Positions 36,499 to 45,377 of a DNA stretch of 64,000 bases are shown one piece after another. This DNA is from Hoeflea sp. YIM 152468. GTDB taxonomy: Bacteria; Pseudomonadota; Alphaproteobacteria; Rhizobiales; Rhizobiaceae. The first letter of the stretch is position 1. The number at the start of each line of letters is the position of its first letter. The notes beneath the pieces were generated by a model. That model had not been told where the DNA came from. It made no database searches and was given only the letters and a program-made list of their open reading frames with translations. The DNA lies in contig NZ_JARGET010000002.1 of NCBI RefSeq assembly GCF_029210485.1, forward strand, positions 1 to 64,000, in the 5' to 3' direction. The position numbers and the translations under genes are program-made.

Positions 36499-39400
36499 AT
36501 GAACTTTTCTGCCTGGGCCATCCGCAATCCGATCGCACCGATCCTGGGGTTTACCCTTCTGACAATTGTCGGCATTCAGTCCTTCTTCACCCTGCCGATC
36601 ACCCGCTTCCCCAACATCGACATCCCGCTGGTGGCCATCACCGTGGTGCAGTCGGGCGCTGCTCCTTCCGAAATGGAGGCGCAGATCACCAAGGAGATCG
36701 AGGACGCGGTTGCCGGGATCACCGGGGTTGACGACATCGCCTCCACCGTGTCCGACGGCATCTCGACCACCAATGTGTTTTTCCGGATGGAAGTGCCGAC
36801 CAATCAGGCGGTGCAAGACGTCAAGGACGCGATCGACCGGGCGCGGGGCGATCTGCCGGCCTCGGTGGAAGAGCCGATCGTCACCCGTATCGATGTCGAA
36901 GGCCAGGCGATCATGTCCTTTGCGGTTCATGCGCCAGACATGACACTGGAAGAAGCCTCATGGTTTGTCGATGACACCGTCAAGCGGGCGCTTCAGGGGC
37001 AGCGCGGCGTCGGCAAGGTCGAGCGTTATGGCGGTGCCGATCGGGAGATCCGGATCGAGCTCGATCCGGCGCGGCTCGATTCCTACGGCATCACGGCGGC
37101 TGATGTGAACCGGCAACTCAGAGCCACCAACGCCAATCTGGGCGGCGGACGCGGCGAAATCGGCGCGCGGGAACAGGCTATCCGCACCCTGGGTGACGCC
37201 CAGGACACAGAGACTTTGGCAAGGACCACAATTGCGCTCGGCAACGGCCGCTTTGTCCGGCTCAGCGATCTGGGCGCGGTGCGCGACACCTATCAGGAGC
37301 TGAGATCATTCGGGCGCTTCAACGGTGACCAGGTCGTCTCGTTTGCCGTCTTCAGATCCAAGGGCGCCAGCGAAATTTCAGTCGCCGAAGTGGTAACTGA
37401 AACGCTTGACGAGCTGCGGGTCAAGCACCCCGATGTCGACCTTGTTCCGGTCGATGACACGGTGTTTTACACCTACGGCAATTATGAATCCGCTCTGCAC
37501 ACACTGGTCGAGGGCTCATTGCTGGCCGTGTTGGTGGTGTTCTTGTTCCTGAGGAACTGGCGCGCCACCCTGATCGCGGCCATCGCGCTGCCGCTGTCGG
37601 CGATCCCAACCTTTTACATCATGGACCTGCTCGGCTTCTCGCTCAACCTGGTCAGTCTGCTTGCCATAACCCTGGCGACGGGCATTCTGGTTGACGACGC
37701 GATTGTGGAGGTCGAAAACATCTCGCGCCACATCCGCATGGGCAAGACACCCTATCGCGCCTCGGTCGAAGCCGCCGACGAAATCGGGCTGGCGGTGATT
37801 GCCACCACCTTCACCATCATTGCCGTGTTCGTTCCGGTCTCGTTCATGCCCGGCATTCCCGGTCAGTATTTCATTCAGTTTGGCATGACGGTGGCCGTCG
37901 CCGTGATGTTTTCGCTGCTGGTGGCGCGGTTGATCACACCGATGATGGCGGCCTACCTGATGCGCGACAGCGACGCCCATGAGGAGACCGAGGGCGGCGG
38001 GCCGATCATGCGCGGCTACACCTGGTTTGTCTCAAGGACCTTGCGCTGGAAGTACACCACGCTTCTGGCCGCCATCGGCTCCCTGGTGGTTGCGGTGTAT
38101 TTCATGGCCCAGGTGCCGGGCTCGTTCCTGCCGCCCGAGGACGTCTCGCGTGTCAGCATCAGCGTTGAACTTCCGCCCGGCGCAACGCTGGCCGACACCG
38201 ACGCCACCACACAGGCCATGCGCAAGATCATCCAGAATGTCGACGGCGTTGAGAGCGTGTTCGTTCTGGGTGGAACCTCGCCACGCGGTGAACTGGACAT
38301 CCGCCGCGCATCGGTCTCGGTGATGCTGGACAAGATCGAGCATTCCATCGTCAAGAAAGTGGTCAACGGCCTGGCCGGCGCGGTTCCGTTGGTATCGTCC
38401 TATCTGCCCCGCATGGAGGTTCTCGGACGGGTTCGCACTCAGGCGGAAATCGAGACAGAGATTTTCGACAAGCTCGCCGCAATTCCGGATATCCGGGCCT
38501 ACAAGCTCAACGACCGCGGTGAGCGCGACCTGACCTACAATGTAATCTCGACGGATGACGCGGCCATCGACCGTGCGGTGGCCATCCTTGAGCCCAAACT
38601 CAAGGCCGAAGACGTGTTGTCGAGCGTCAGTGTCTCAGGCTCGCTGCCCCGGCCGGAGGTGCAGATCCGCCCCCGGCTTGACGAAGCCGCACGGCTTGGC
38701 GTGACCACGGCGCAGATCGCCGAAACCGTCCGGGTCGCCACCATCGGCGACATCGATGCGGCACTTGCCAAGATCTCGCTGGATAACCGCCAGATCCCGA
38801 TCCGGGTGCAGCTCGATCCGGTTTACCGGACCGATATCGATCGTATCGGCAACCTTCGGGTTCAGACCGCGAAAGGGGTTTCGGTTCCGTTGAGAACGGT
38901 GGCCGACATTGTGATCACCCAAGGCCCGTCGACCATCAAACGCTTCAACCGGGAGCGGCAGGCGACCATTGGCGCCAGCCTGCCGATCGGTGTTGCGCTG
39001 GATACCGCCAAGAACAGGTTCAACGAGATCGTTGCGGCGACCGAGCTTCCGGCAGGCGTGCAAGTGCTGGAATCGGGCGATGCGGAGGTTCAGAACGAGT
39101 TGATGGACAGCTTCCTTAACGCCATGCTGATGGGGCTTTTGCTGGTGCTGACCGTCCTTATTCTGCTGTTCAAGGACGTCATCCAGCCGTTCACGATTCT
39201 GTTTTCACTGCCGCTGGCGATCGGCGGCGTCGCGGCCGGACTGATCCTCACCAACAATTCGCTGTCGATGCCGGTGTTGATCGGGATTCTGATGCTGATG
39301 GGGATTGTGACCAAGAACGCCATCCTGCTGGTCGATTTCGCGGTCGAGCTGATCCGGTCGGGGCGCGACCGGGTTGAAGCCATGATCGAAGCAGGTCAGA

Positions 39401-39792
39401 AGCGCGCCCGACCGATCGTCATGACCTCGATCGCGATGTCGGCGGGCATGCTGCCGAGCGCGCTTGGCGTCGGTGAAGGCGGATCGTTCCGCGCGCCGAT
39501 GGCGATCGCGGTGATTGGTGGGATCATGGTCTCGACAGCTCTCAGCCTCATCGTGGTGCCCTCTTTCTTCCTGATCATGGATGATGTGTCGCGGCTGCTG
39601 GGCTGGCTGTTTGGTCGCTTCGTCGGCCCCAAGGAAGAAGAGCTCGAGGCTATGGAGCCCGAAGCGATGACGGTTGCCATTGGCGAAAACAGCGATGAAA
39701 TTGCGACAATGCGTGACCGGCTGGCCCGGCTCGAGACACAGCCAGGCCCGGCCTCGCCGAAACTGGTGATCACCCGGCAAGCCGCGGAATAA
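36499..39792 (+). CDS. RND efflux pump, HAE-1-like permease
   Basis: The 1097-residue proton-driven exporter has the classic 12-helix layout with two large periplasmic loops. It starts MNFSAWAIRNPIAPILGF and carries the proton-relay pair Asp399/Asp400 in GILVDDAIVEVENI (motif A region) and a matching second-half segment LIGILMLMGIVTKNAILLVDFAVE. It is longer than AcrB because of a C-terminal cytoplasmic tail of about 50 acidic and polar residues (EELEAMEPEAMTVAIGE...). Substrate unknown; drugs or envelope-active compounds are usual. Confidence 0.92.
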   Translation: MNFSAWAIRNPIAPILGFTLLTIVGIQSFFTLPITRFPNIDIPLVAITVVQSGAAPSEMEAQITKEIEDAVAGITGVDDIASTVSDGISTTNVFFRMEVPTNQAVQDVKDAIDRARGDLPASVEEPIVTRIDVEGQAIMSFAVHAPDMTLEEASWFVDDTVKRALQGQRGVGKVERYGGADREIRIELDPARLDSYGITAADVNRQLRATNANLGGGRGEIGAREQAIRTLGDAQDTETLARTTIALGNGRFVRLSDLGAVRDTYQELRSFGRFNGDQVVSFAVFRSKGASEISVAEVVTETLDELRVKHPDVDLVPVDDTVFYTYGNYESALHTLVEGSLLAVLVVFLFLRNWRATLIAAIALPLSAIPTFYIMDLLGFSLNLVSLLAITLATGILVDDAIVEVENISRHIRMGKTPYRASVEAADEIGLAVIATTFTIIAVFVPVSFMPGIPGQYFIQFGMTVAVAVMFSLLVARLITPMMAAYLMRDSDAHEETEGGGPIMRGYTWFVSRTLRWKYTTLLAAIGSLVVAVYFMAQVPGSFLPPEDVSRVSISVELPPGATLADTDATTQAMRKIIQNVDGVESVFVLGGTSPRGELDIRRASVSVMLDKIEHSIVKKVVNGLAGAVPLVSSYLPRMEVLGRVRTQAEIETEIFDKLAAIPDIRAYKLNDRGERDLTYNVISTDDAAIDRAVAILEPKLKAEDVLSSVSVSGSLPRPEVQIRPRLDEAARLGVTTAQIAETVRVATIGDIDAALAKISLDNRQIPIRVQLDPVYRTDIDRIGNLRVQTAKGVSVPLRTVADIVITQGPSTIKRFNRERQATIGASLPIGVALDTAKNRFNEIVAATELPAGVQVLESGDAEVQNELMDSFLNAMLMGLLLVLTVLILLFKDVIQPFTILFSLPLAIGGVAAGLILTNNSLSMPVLIGILMLMGIVTKNAILLVDFAVELIRSGRDRVEAMIEAGQKRARPIVMTSIAMSAGMLPSALGVGEGGSFRAPMAIAVIGGIMVSTALSLIVVPSFFLIMDDVSRLLGWLFGRFVGPKEEELEAMEPEAMTVAIGENSDEIATMRDRLARLETQPGPASPKLVITRQAAE

Positions 39793-39811
39793 GGCCCGCC
39801 GCAGCGACAGC

Positions 39812-39845
39812 TTGTCAGGCAAACCAGGATCGGTTTGCCTGACAA
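39812..39845. terminator. 14-bp perfect inverted repeat between convergent pump and ABC genes
   Basis: TTGTCAGGCAAACC-aggatc-GGTTTGCCTGACAA forms a perfect 14-bp stem with a 6-nt loop between the stop codons of two convergent operons. It lacks a T tract on either strand, so it may act as a factor-assisted bidirectional terminator or RNA end-protecting hairpin. Confidence 0.65.
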
Positions 39846-39846
39846 C

Positions 39847-40533
39847 TCACACGCCGAGAAACTCGGTTTCCACGTCCGGTGTCAGTCCGGCGGGCGTGCC
39901 GGTCCACACGCTCTCGCCGCGGGCCAGGATCACGCATCGGTCGGCCACGGCGCGAAGTTCGGAAAACGCCTTGTCGATGACCAGGATCGACTGACCGCCC
40001 TGCTTGAGCTTGGCAATCGCCGCCCAGATTTCCTGCCGCACCACCGGCGCCAGACCTTCGGTCGCTTCATCGAGAATGAGCAGACGCGGATTGGTCAGCA
40101 GCGCCCGGGCAATCGCCAGCATCTGTTGTTCGCCACCCGAAAGCGTGGCCGCACTCTGGCTCATCCGCTCTCCCAAGCGCGGAAACAGGTCGGTGGCCTT
40201 GCCGGTGTCCCAGGGCCCGGAGCGGGCCGACGCCAACAGGTTTTCGGCGACAGAGAGATTGCTGAAACACCGCCGTCCCTCAGGCGCCAGGCCGATTCCC
40301 AGCCTTGCGGCGCGAAAGGACGGCAACACCGTCAGGTCCTGGCCGTCAAAGCGGATATCGCCACGGGTGGTGCGCAGCATTCGTGTGATGGCGCGTATGG
40401 TGGTGGTCTTGCCCATGCCGTTGCGGCCCATCAGCGCCACCAGCTCGCCTTCGGCGATCTCCAGGTCAACGCCGAACAAAGCCTGGGACGCGCCGTAGAA
40501 GGCCTTCAGATCTCGGACTTGGAGAAGGCTCAT
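39847..40533 (-). CDS. LivF-type ABC transporter ATP-binding protein (second LIV-type system)
   Basis: The 228-residue ATPase has Walker A GRNGMGKT, signature LSGGEQQMLAIARAL and Walker B LLILDEATEGLAP. Two positions deviate from LivF of the first cluster: Walker B is followed by A instead of P (DEATEG), and the switch region reads VIDKAF instead of VEQNAF. It overlaps the LivG-type gene by 4 bp and is last in the operon. Confidence 0.9.
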   Translation of the reverse strand: MSLLQVRDLKAFYGASQALFGVDLEIAEGELVALMGRNGMGKTTTIRAITRMLRTTRGDIRFDGQDLTVLPSFRAARLGIGLAPEGRRCFSNLSVAENLLASARSGPWDTGKATDLFPRLGERMSQSAATLSGGEQQMLAIARALLTNPRLLILDEATEGLAPVVRQEIWAAIAKLKQGGQSILVIDKAFSELRAVADRCVILARGESVWTGTPAGLTPDVETEFLGV

Positions 40534-41282
40534 GCCGCATCCTCCCCGAGATAGGCAGTGCGCACTTCCGGGTGATTGCGAATGTCGTCGGCCTTGCCGC
40601 GGGCGATGATCTTGCCGGCAACGAGAACCGAGATGCGATCGGCCAGCTGGAAGACGGCATTCATGTCGTGTTCGATCAGCAGGATCGGCGCCTCCTGGCG
40701 AAGCTTGTCAAGAAACCCGATCAGCTTGCTTGAGCCTTCCTGGCCCAGACCGGCCATCGGTTCGTCCATGAGAAAAATGTGCGGCCGCATGGCCAGAGCC
40801 ATGGCGATTTCCAGAAGCCGTTTTTCGCCATGGGAGAGTTCGCTGACGCGCACACCGGAGCGATCGCTCAGACCGACCCTGTCGAGTGCCTGCGTCGCCT
40901 CATCTTCAAGCTTCTTGTCGTCGGCAACCTGACGCAGGAAACCAAACACTGAACGGCGCCGCGCCTGGGCGGCAAACATGACGTTTCCACGGGCGGAAAA
41001 CTCCGGGATCAGCGAGGAAACCTGAAAGGTGCGGGTGAGGCCAAGGCGCGCACGTGCGGTCTGATCCAGATCACCGATCTCACGGCCATCGAAGCGGATC
41101 GAGCCTGCATCAGCGGGCAATTCGCCGGCGACGAGTTTGATCAAGCTGGATTTGCCGGCACCGTTGGGTCCGATCAGCGCGTGGATCTCGCCCGGACGCA
41201 GATCAAGATCGACCCCGTCGGTTACCTTCAGCGCCCCGAAGGATTTGCTCAGGCCGGAAAGCTGCAGCACCGGTTCAGTCAT
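40530..41282 (-). CDS. LivG-type ABC transporter ATP-binding protein (second LIV-type system)
   Basis: The 250-residue ATPase has Walker A GPNGAGKS, signature-like LSHGEKRLLEIAMAL, Walker B IFLMDEPMAGLG and switch His in LIEHDM. The ATG at 41282 overlaps the LivM-type stop by 8 bp. The longer open frame adds 43 residues that are only a shadow of the preceding gene. Length is standard for LivG, unlike the extended LivG of the first cluster. Confidence 0.92.
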   Translation of the reverse strand: MTEPVLQLSGLSKSFGALKVTDGVDLDLRPGEIHALIGPNGAGKSSLIKLVAGELPADAGSIRFDGREIGDLDQTARARLGLTRTFQVSSLIPEFSARGNVMFAAQARRRSVFGFLRQVADDKKLEDEATQALDRVGLSDRSGVRVSELSHGEKRLLEIAMALAMRPHIFLMDEPMAGLGQEGSSKLIGFLDKLRQEAPILLIEHDMNAVFQLADRISVLVAGKIIARGKADDIRNHPEVRTAYLGEDAA

Positions 41283-42264
41283 GTTGCGTCCTCCCGGCGA
41301 CCAGCCCAATGAAGCCGCCACGGGCAAACAGCACCACAGCCAGCAGTGCGGCGCCGAGGAAGAACTGCCAATGGGTGGTGAAGCTGCCGAACACATGCTC
41401 GAACAGCACAAACAGACAGGCGCCGACCACCGGACCGAACAGCCGCGCCACCCCGCCCAGAATGATGAACACCATGATTTCGCCGGACAGATGCCACGAC
41501 ATCATCGAGGGGCTGACGAAGCGGTTGAGATCGGCGTAAAGCGCGCCGGCGAGGCCAGTGACCATGCCGGAGATGACAAAGGCCGCCAGCTTGATGCGAT
41601 AGGGCGACAGCCCCAGCGCGGCAACACGGCCCTCATTCTGGCGGACAGCCTGGAGGGCAATGCCGAACCGGGCCCCAGTCATCCGCCACTGGCCGATCAG
41701 AACCAGCATCAGCACCGCATAGCAGAGCAGGAAGAAGCTCAGAGGCTTGAGGGTGTTGATGCCGGGAAAGCCGCTGCGGACATAAATCGACAGCCCGTCC
41801 TCGCCGCCATAGGCCGGCCAGGAGATGGCGAAATAGTAGATCATCTGGGCGAAGGCGAGGGTGATCATGATGAAATAGACGCCCGATGTGCGCAGACTGA
41901 GCGCACCGATCACCAGGGCCGCCAAACCGCTGACCAGAACCGCCACCAGCCACAGCACCAGCATCTGGTTGGTGCCGTTGATGACAAATGGCGACGTCAT
42001 CAGCGGTTCGTAGGTCTGGTGATGGCTGGCCAGAATGCCCACGGCATAGCCGCCAAGGCCGAAAAACGCCGCGTGGCCGAAGGAGACCAGTCCGCCGAGC
42101 CCGAGCGCGATGTTGAGCCCGACACCGGCCAGCGCCAGTATCGTGGCGCGGGTGGCCAGCGTGACCAGAAACGGCTCGTCGGCGAAATGCGCGACCAGCG
42201 GTCCGCCCAGCAGGATGAGCGCCAGGACGATGTTGAGACGATGTTCTGTAACCAGTTCACGCAT
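41275..42264 (-). CDS. LivM-type ABC transporter permease (second LIV-type system)
   Basis: The 329-residue permease has about nine membrane segments, with GVGLNIALGLGGLVSFGHAAFFGLGGYAVGI and the coupling segment GARFGIALQAVRQNEGRVAALGL typical of LivM. It lacks the long N-terminal extension seen in the first cluster. It overlaps the LivH-type gene by 8 bp. Confidence 0.92.
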   Translation of the reverse strand: MRELVTEHRLNIVLALILLGGPLVAHFADEPFLVTLATRATILALAGVGLNIALGLGGLVSFGHAAFFGLGGYAVGILASHHQTYEPLMTSPFVINGTNQMLVLWLVAVLVSGLAALVIGALSLRTSGVYFIMITLAFAQMIYYFAISWPAYGGEDGLSIYVRSGFPGINTLKPLSFFLLCYAVLMLVLIGQWRMTGARFGIALQAVRQNEGRVAALGLSPYRIKLAAFVISGMVTGLAGALYADLNRFVSPSMMSWHLSGEIMVFIILGGVARLFGPVVGACLFVLFEHVFGSFTTHWQFFLGAALLAVVLFARGGFIGLVAGRTQHD

Positions 42265-43177
42265 TGGCTGGAAACAACCCTTTTGGCTTGAAGACCAGCA
42301 CTGCGGCCATCAGCAGATAGATCAGCATTGAGGCCAGCGCCGAACCGACACTGCGGGCTGCGGAGGCTTCCATCACATGTGCCAGCAAGGTTGGCAGCAG
42401 AAAGCGGCCCATGGTGTCGACCAGGCCGACAATCACGGCGGCCACAAGCGCACCGCGTATCGAGCCGATGCCGCCGATGACGATGACCACGAAGGCAAGA
42501 ATGAGGACCGGCTCGCCCATGCCGATCTGGACCGACTGGATGGCGCCGATCAGAGCACCGGCGAACCCGGCGAGGGCGGCGCCCAGCGCAAAGACCACGG
42601 TGTAAAGAAAGCGGATATCAACGCCGAGGGCGGCGATCATTTCGCGGTCGGCTTCCCCGGCGCGGATCTGCATGCCAAGCCGTGTGCGGCTGATGAGGAG
42701 ACCGAGGCCGATGGCGACAATCAGGCCGGCAATGATGATGGCCAATCGATAGGCCGGATAGGGCAAGCCCCCCGGCAGCATCACCGGGCCCGCCAGGAAG
42801 GCCGGCGGATCGAGATAAAGCGGGAACGAGCCGAACACGAAGCGAACGCCTTCGGAAAACATCAGCACCAGCGCAAAGGTGGCCAGCACCTGATCGAGAT
42901 GATCCCGGTCATACAGCCGTCGGATCACAACAATTTCGACCAGGGCGCCGAAGGCTGCGGCTGCGGCAAGGCTGGCGGCCAGTCCGATCCAGAAGGATCC
43001 GGTCCAGGCGGCAACGGCGGCGCAGACAAAGCCGCCGACCATGAACAGCGATCCGTGGGCCAGGTTGATCAACCCCATCACGCCGAAAATCAGCGTGAGA
43101 CCCGCGGCCATCAGGAACAGCATCACGCCGAGTTGCAAACCGTTGAGAATTTGCTCGAGAAAAAGGGCAACAGTCAT
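42257..43177 (-). CDS. LivH-type ABC transporter permease (second LIV-type system)
   Basis: The 306-residue permease starts MTVALFLEQILNGLQLGVMLFLMAAGLTLIFGVMGLINLAHGSLFM, a clear LivH signature, and has the coupling loop RAGEADREMIAALGVDIRFLY. It is separated from the upstream binding-protein gene by a 79-bp gap holding a strong hairpin. Confidence 0.92.
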   Translation of the reverse strand: MTVALFLEQILNGLQLGVMLFLMAAGLTLIFGVMGLINLAHGSLFMVGGFVCAAVAAWTGSFWIGLAASLAAAAAFGALVEIVVIRRLYDRDHLDQVLATFALVLMFSEGVRFVFGSFPLYLDPPAFLAGPVMLPGGLPYPAYRLAIIIAGLIVAIGLGLLISRTRLGMQIRAGEADREMIAALGVDIRFLYTVVFALGAALAGFAGALIGAIQSVQIGMGEPVLILAFVVIVIGGIGSIRGALVAAVIVGLVDTMGRFLLPTLLAHVMEASAARSVGSALASMLIYLLMAAVLVFKPKGLFPANA

Positions 43178-43213
43178 GGTTTGACGGGCTCACACCAGTG
43201 CAAGAGAGTCAAT

Positions 43214-43240
43214 CCGGGCGAGCCATGATGGCCCGCCCGG
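43214..43240 (-). other. intercistronic hairpin after the binding-protein gene (second LIV-type system)
   Basis: CCGGGCG-(a)-GCCATGATGGC-(c)-CGCCCGG forms a long GC-rich stem with one internal mismatch. It lies 17 bp past the binding-protein stop (43257). No T tract follows. It is placed to stabilise the upstream message and reduce transcription into the permease genes. Confidence 0.65.
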
Positions 43241-43256
43241 CAATGACGACACAGGA

Positions 43257-44402
43257 TCACATCTTGCAATCGGCAGCGTAGGCGTCGGCATGGTCTTCAA
43301 GCGCAACGCCGACAAGCTTGTTGGTGTAGACATCACCTTCCTTGACCACTTCGCGGACATAGATGTCCTGGATCGGGTGATTGTTCGGACCGAACTGGAA
43401 ATCACCCCGGGTCGATTTGAAGTTGGCCGCCTTCAAGGCCGCGCGGAACGCATCCTTGTCGGAAATCGACGCCACGTCCATTGCCGAGAGCAGCAGGTTG
43501 GCGGTGTCAAACCCCTGGCTGGAATAGAGCGACGGCAGACGGCCGTACTCGGCCTGGTAGGACTCGACAAAAGCCTTGTTGGTTTCGTTGTCGATGTCCT
43601 TGGACCATTGCGAGGTGTTCTTGACGCCAAGGGCGGCATCGCCCACGGCCTGCAGAATGTTCTGGTCGAAGGAGAAGGCTGGCCCAAGCAGCGGAATGTC
43701 GACGCCTGCGCCGGCATATTGCTTCATGAAGGCAATGCCCATGCCGCCGGGCAGGAAGAAGAAGACGCTGTCAGCGCCCGATGCGCGGATTTCAGCGATT
43801 TCGGCCGCATAGTCGGTCTGACCGAGCTGGGTGTAGATTTCGTTGGCGATTTCCCCCTTGAAGAAGCGCTTGAAACCGGTCAGCGCATCCTTGCCGGCCG
43901 GATAATTCGGCGCCAGGATAAAGCTCTTCTTGAAATCGGCCGAGGTCGCGTGAGCGCCCATGGCCTCATGCAGATTGTCATTCTGCCAGGCAATATTGAA
44001 ATAATTGGCGTTGCAGGCGGCGCCGGCAAGTGCGGACGGTCCGGCATTGGGCGAGAGATAGATCTTGTCCTGGGCAACGGCGCCCGGAACCACGGCCATG
44101 GCCAGGTTGGACCAGATGATCCCGGTCATGACGTCGACCTTGTCGGACTGGATCAGCTTGTCGGCCAGCTGCACGGCAAGATCCGGCTTCTGGGCGTCAT
44201 CCTCGACGATGAGCTCGATGTCGGTGTTGCCTGACTGCTTCAGCGCCAGCTGAAAGCCGTCACGCACGTCGATGCCGAGCGATGCGCCGCCGCCCGACAG
44301 GGTGGTGATCATGCCGACCTTGACCGGCTCTGCGGTGGAAGCCGAACCCCCAGCCAACAAGAACGACGCAGCCGCCGCCAATCCCATGAATGTCTTCTTC
44401 AT
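43257..44402 (-). CDS. ABC transporter substrate-binding protein, LIV/aromatic-acid type
   Basis: The 381-residue periplasmic protein has a signal peptide (MKKTFMGLAAAASFLLAGGSASTA) and the type-1 binding fold of the branched-chain amino acid family (VKVGMITTLSGGGASLGIDVRDGFQLAL). The C-terminal segment KSTRGDFQFGPNNHPIQDIYVREVV resembles binding proteins for aromatic acids and related carboxylates as much as those for Leu/Ile/Val. The substrate is therefore open. It is first in its operon. Confidence 0.88.
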   Translation of the reverse strand: MKKTFMGLAAAASFLLAGGSASTAEPVKVGMITTLSGGGASLGIDVRDGFQLALKQSGNTDIELIVEDDAQKPDLAVQLADKLIQSDKVDVMTGIIWSNLAMAVVPGAVAQDKIYLSPNAGPSALAGAACNANYFNIAWQNDNLHEAMGAHATSADFKKSFILAPNYPAGKDALTGFKRFFKGEIANEIYTQLGQTDYAAEIAEIRASGADSVFFFLPGGMGIAFMKQYAGAGVDIPLLGPAFSFDQNILQAVGDAALGVKNTSQWSKDIDNETNKAFVESYQAEYGRLPSLYSSQGFDTANLLLSAMDVASISDKDAFRAALKAANFKSTRGDFQFGPNNHPIQDIYVREVVKEGDVYTNKLVGVALEDHADAYAADCKM

Positions 44403-44747
44403 TGTTTTTCCTCTCTGTGTTTGATGCAGCGTCGGCCTTTTTTGTGGTCCGCTCGATGCAACATTATCCCCTACAGGCGATCAAGACACGCGACGCGATT
44501 GACAATTCAATCCAGCCAACATGCCTGCATCAGGTCTGTGCATTGGAGCGGGCAAGGCGCTTTCAAGTCAACGCATGGCGCTCCAACAACCGCCATTGAA
44601 CGAGAGCTTACCAGCCGTCATGCAGAATTCCAGTACTTTTTTTAAGCTTAAAGCAATTCAGCGGCGATTGCCGCTTGCGTCACGGCCATGGGCATGGTTC
44701 CAAGGTGGAAACGGCAATGATCAACCAGGGACAGAAGGAAACTGGAG
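44403..44747. other. intergenic region, no gene seen
   Basis: The 345 bp between the divergent binding-protein gene and the small Lrp-like gene are moderately AT-rich near 44600-44650 (a T run at 44638-44643) and probably carry both promoters. I see no RNA gene or clear palindrome. Confidence 0.35.
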
Positions 44748-44984
44748 ATGCAGTGTTTTTTCGTGGAATTCCAATGCAAGCTTGGCCAAGCCTATGCCGT
44801 GGCCGACGAAATCGCCAATCGCGAGATCGCGTCCGAGATCTATTCGGTCAGCGGGCAGTTCGATCTGATGGCAAAATTCTACATCGCCGATGATGTGGAT
44901 ATCGGCAGGTTCGTCGCCGACAACCTTCACACCATTCCGGGGGTGGAACGTACCCGCACCATGCTGACATTCAAGGCCTTCTGA
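44748..44984 (+). CDS. stand-alone Lrp/AsnC ligand-binding (RAM) domain protein
   Basis: The 78-residue protein consists only of the RAM beta-alpha-beta sandwich of Lrp/AsnC regulators: VEFQCKLGQAYAVADEIANREIASEIYSVSGQFDLMAKFYI and the closing IPGVERTRTMLTFKAF. It has no DNA-binding domain. Such single-domain proteins form ring oligomers and bind amino acids; their cellular role is poorly defined. AAGGA about 8 nt upstream supports the start. It is divergent from the second LIV-type operon, so amino-acid sensing linked to that operon is possible but unproven. Confidence 0.85.
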   Translation: MQCFFVEFQCKLGQAYAVADEIANREIASEIYSVSGQFDLMAKFYIADDVDIGRFVADNLHTIPGVERTRTMLTFKAF

Positions 44985-45096
44985 ACGGCTGCGGCGCGGC
45001 GCTGCTAGCCGGATGCGCGACGGGCGTCAGCATTGGGGCCTGGCGCGACCGGCGCGCCTGCGCAGGGACTGAGACAACGGCTTGTCAAAAGGAGAA

Positions 45097-45173
45097 TGGT
45101 ACGGTTGGCTGGGGTTGAACCAGCGACCTCCGGATCCACAATCCGGCGCTCTAACCAACTGAGCTACAACCGC
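45097..45173 (-). tRNA. tRNA-His (anticodon GTG)
   Basis: The minus strand reads as a full cloverleaf: acceptor GCGGTTG/CAACCGT, D stem GCTC/GAGC, anticodon stem CCGGA/TCCGG around the loop TTGTGGA, T arm GCTGG-TTCAACC-CCAGC, then discriminator A and an encoded CCA. The base before position 1 is T rather than G, pair 1-72 is G-T, and position 73 is A. This is the unusual alphaproteobacterial tRNA-His lacking G-1. Confidence 0.96.
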
Positions 45174-45326
45174 ACATCAGCAGGCGAGGATCATCTCCAA
45201 GCCGCTTTGTTGCGCTCACATACGAGCCACAGGCTATTTTTGCAAGAGGGTTGCAGCCTGTTTTCACAAATTCACTGACTGCATAATCCGCAAACCGTGC
45301 TGACTTGCGCGACGGCGCCAGACAGC

Positions 45327-45353
45327 AAAAGGCCGGACACATGGGCCCGGCCT
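45327..45353 (-). terminator. intrinsic terminator of the phasin gene
   Basis: On the minus strand AGGCCGG-gcccatgtgt-CCGGCCT is followed by a TTTT tract (AAAA at 45327-45330 on the plus strand). It is 24 bp downstream of the phasin stop. Confidence 0.75.
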
Positions 45354-45377
45354 GTTTCATTCGCAGGGCTGATGAAT

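Noticed and set aside
41137-42291. 384-codon plus-strand frame opposite the second LIV-type permease
   Set aside because: His/Gln/Arg-rich shadow of an unmistakable membrane permease on the minus strand.
39847-44402. urea (urt) transporter identity for the second LIV-type operon
   Set aside because: No urease or urtDE-like linkage, and the binding protein resembles LIV/aromatic-acid types; the substrate is left open.
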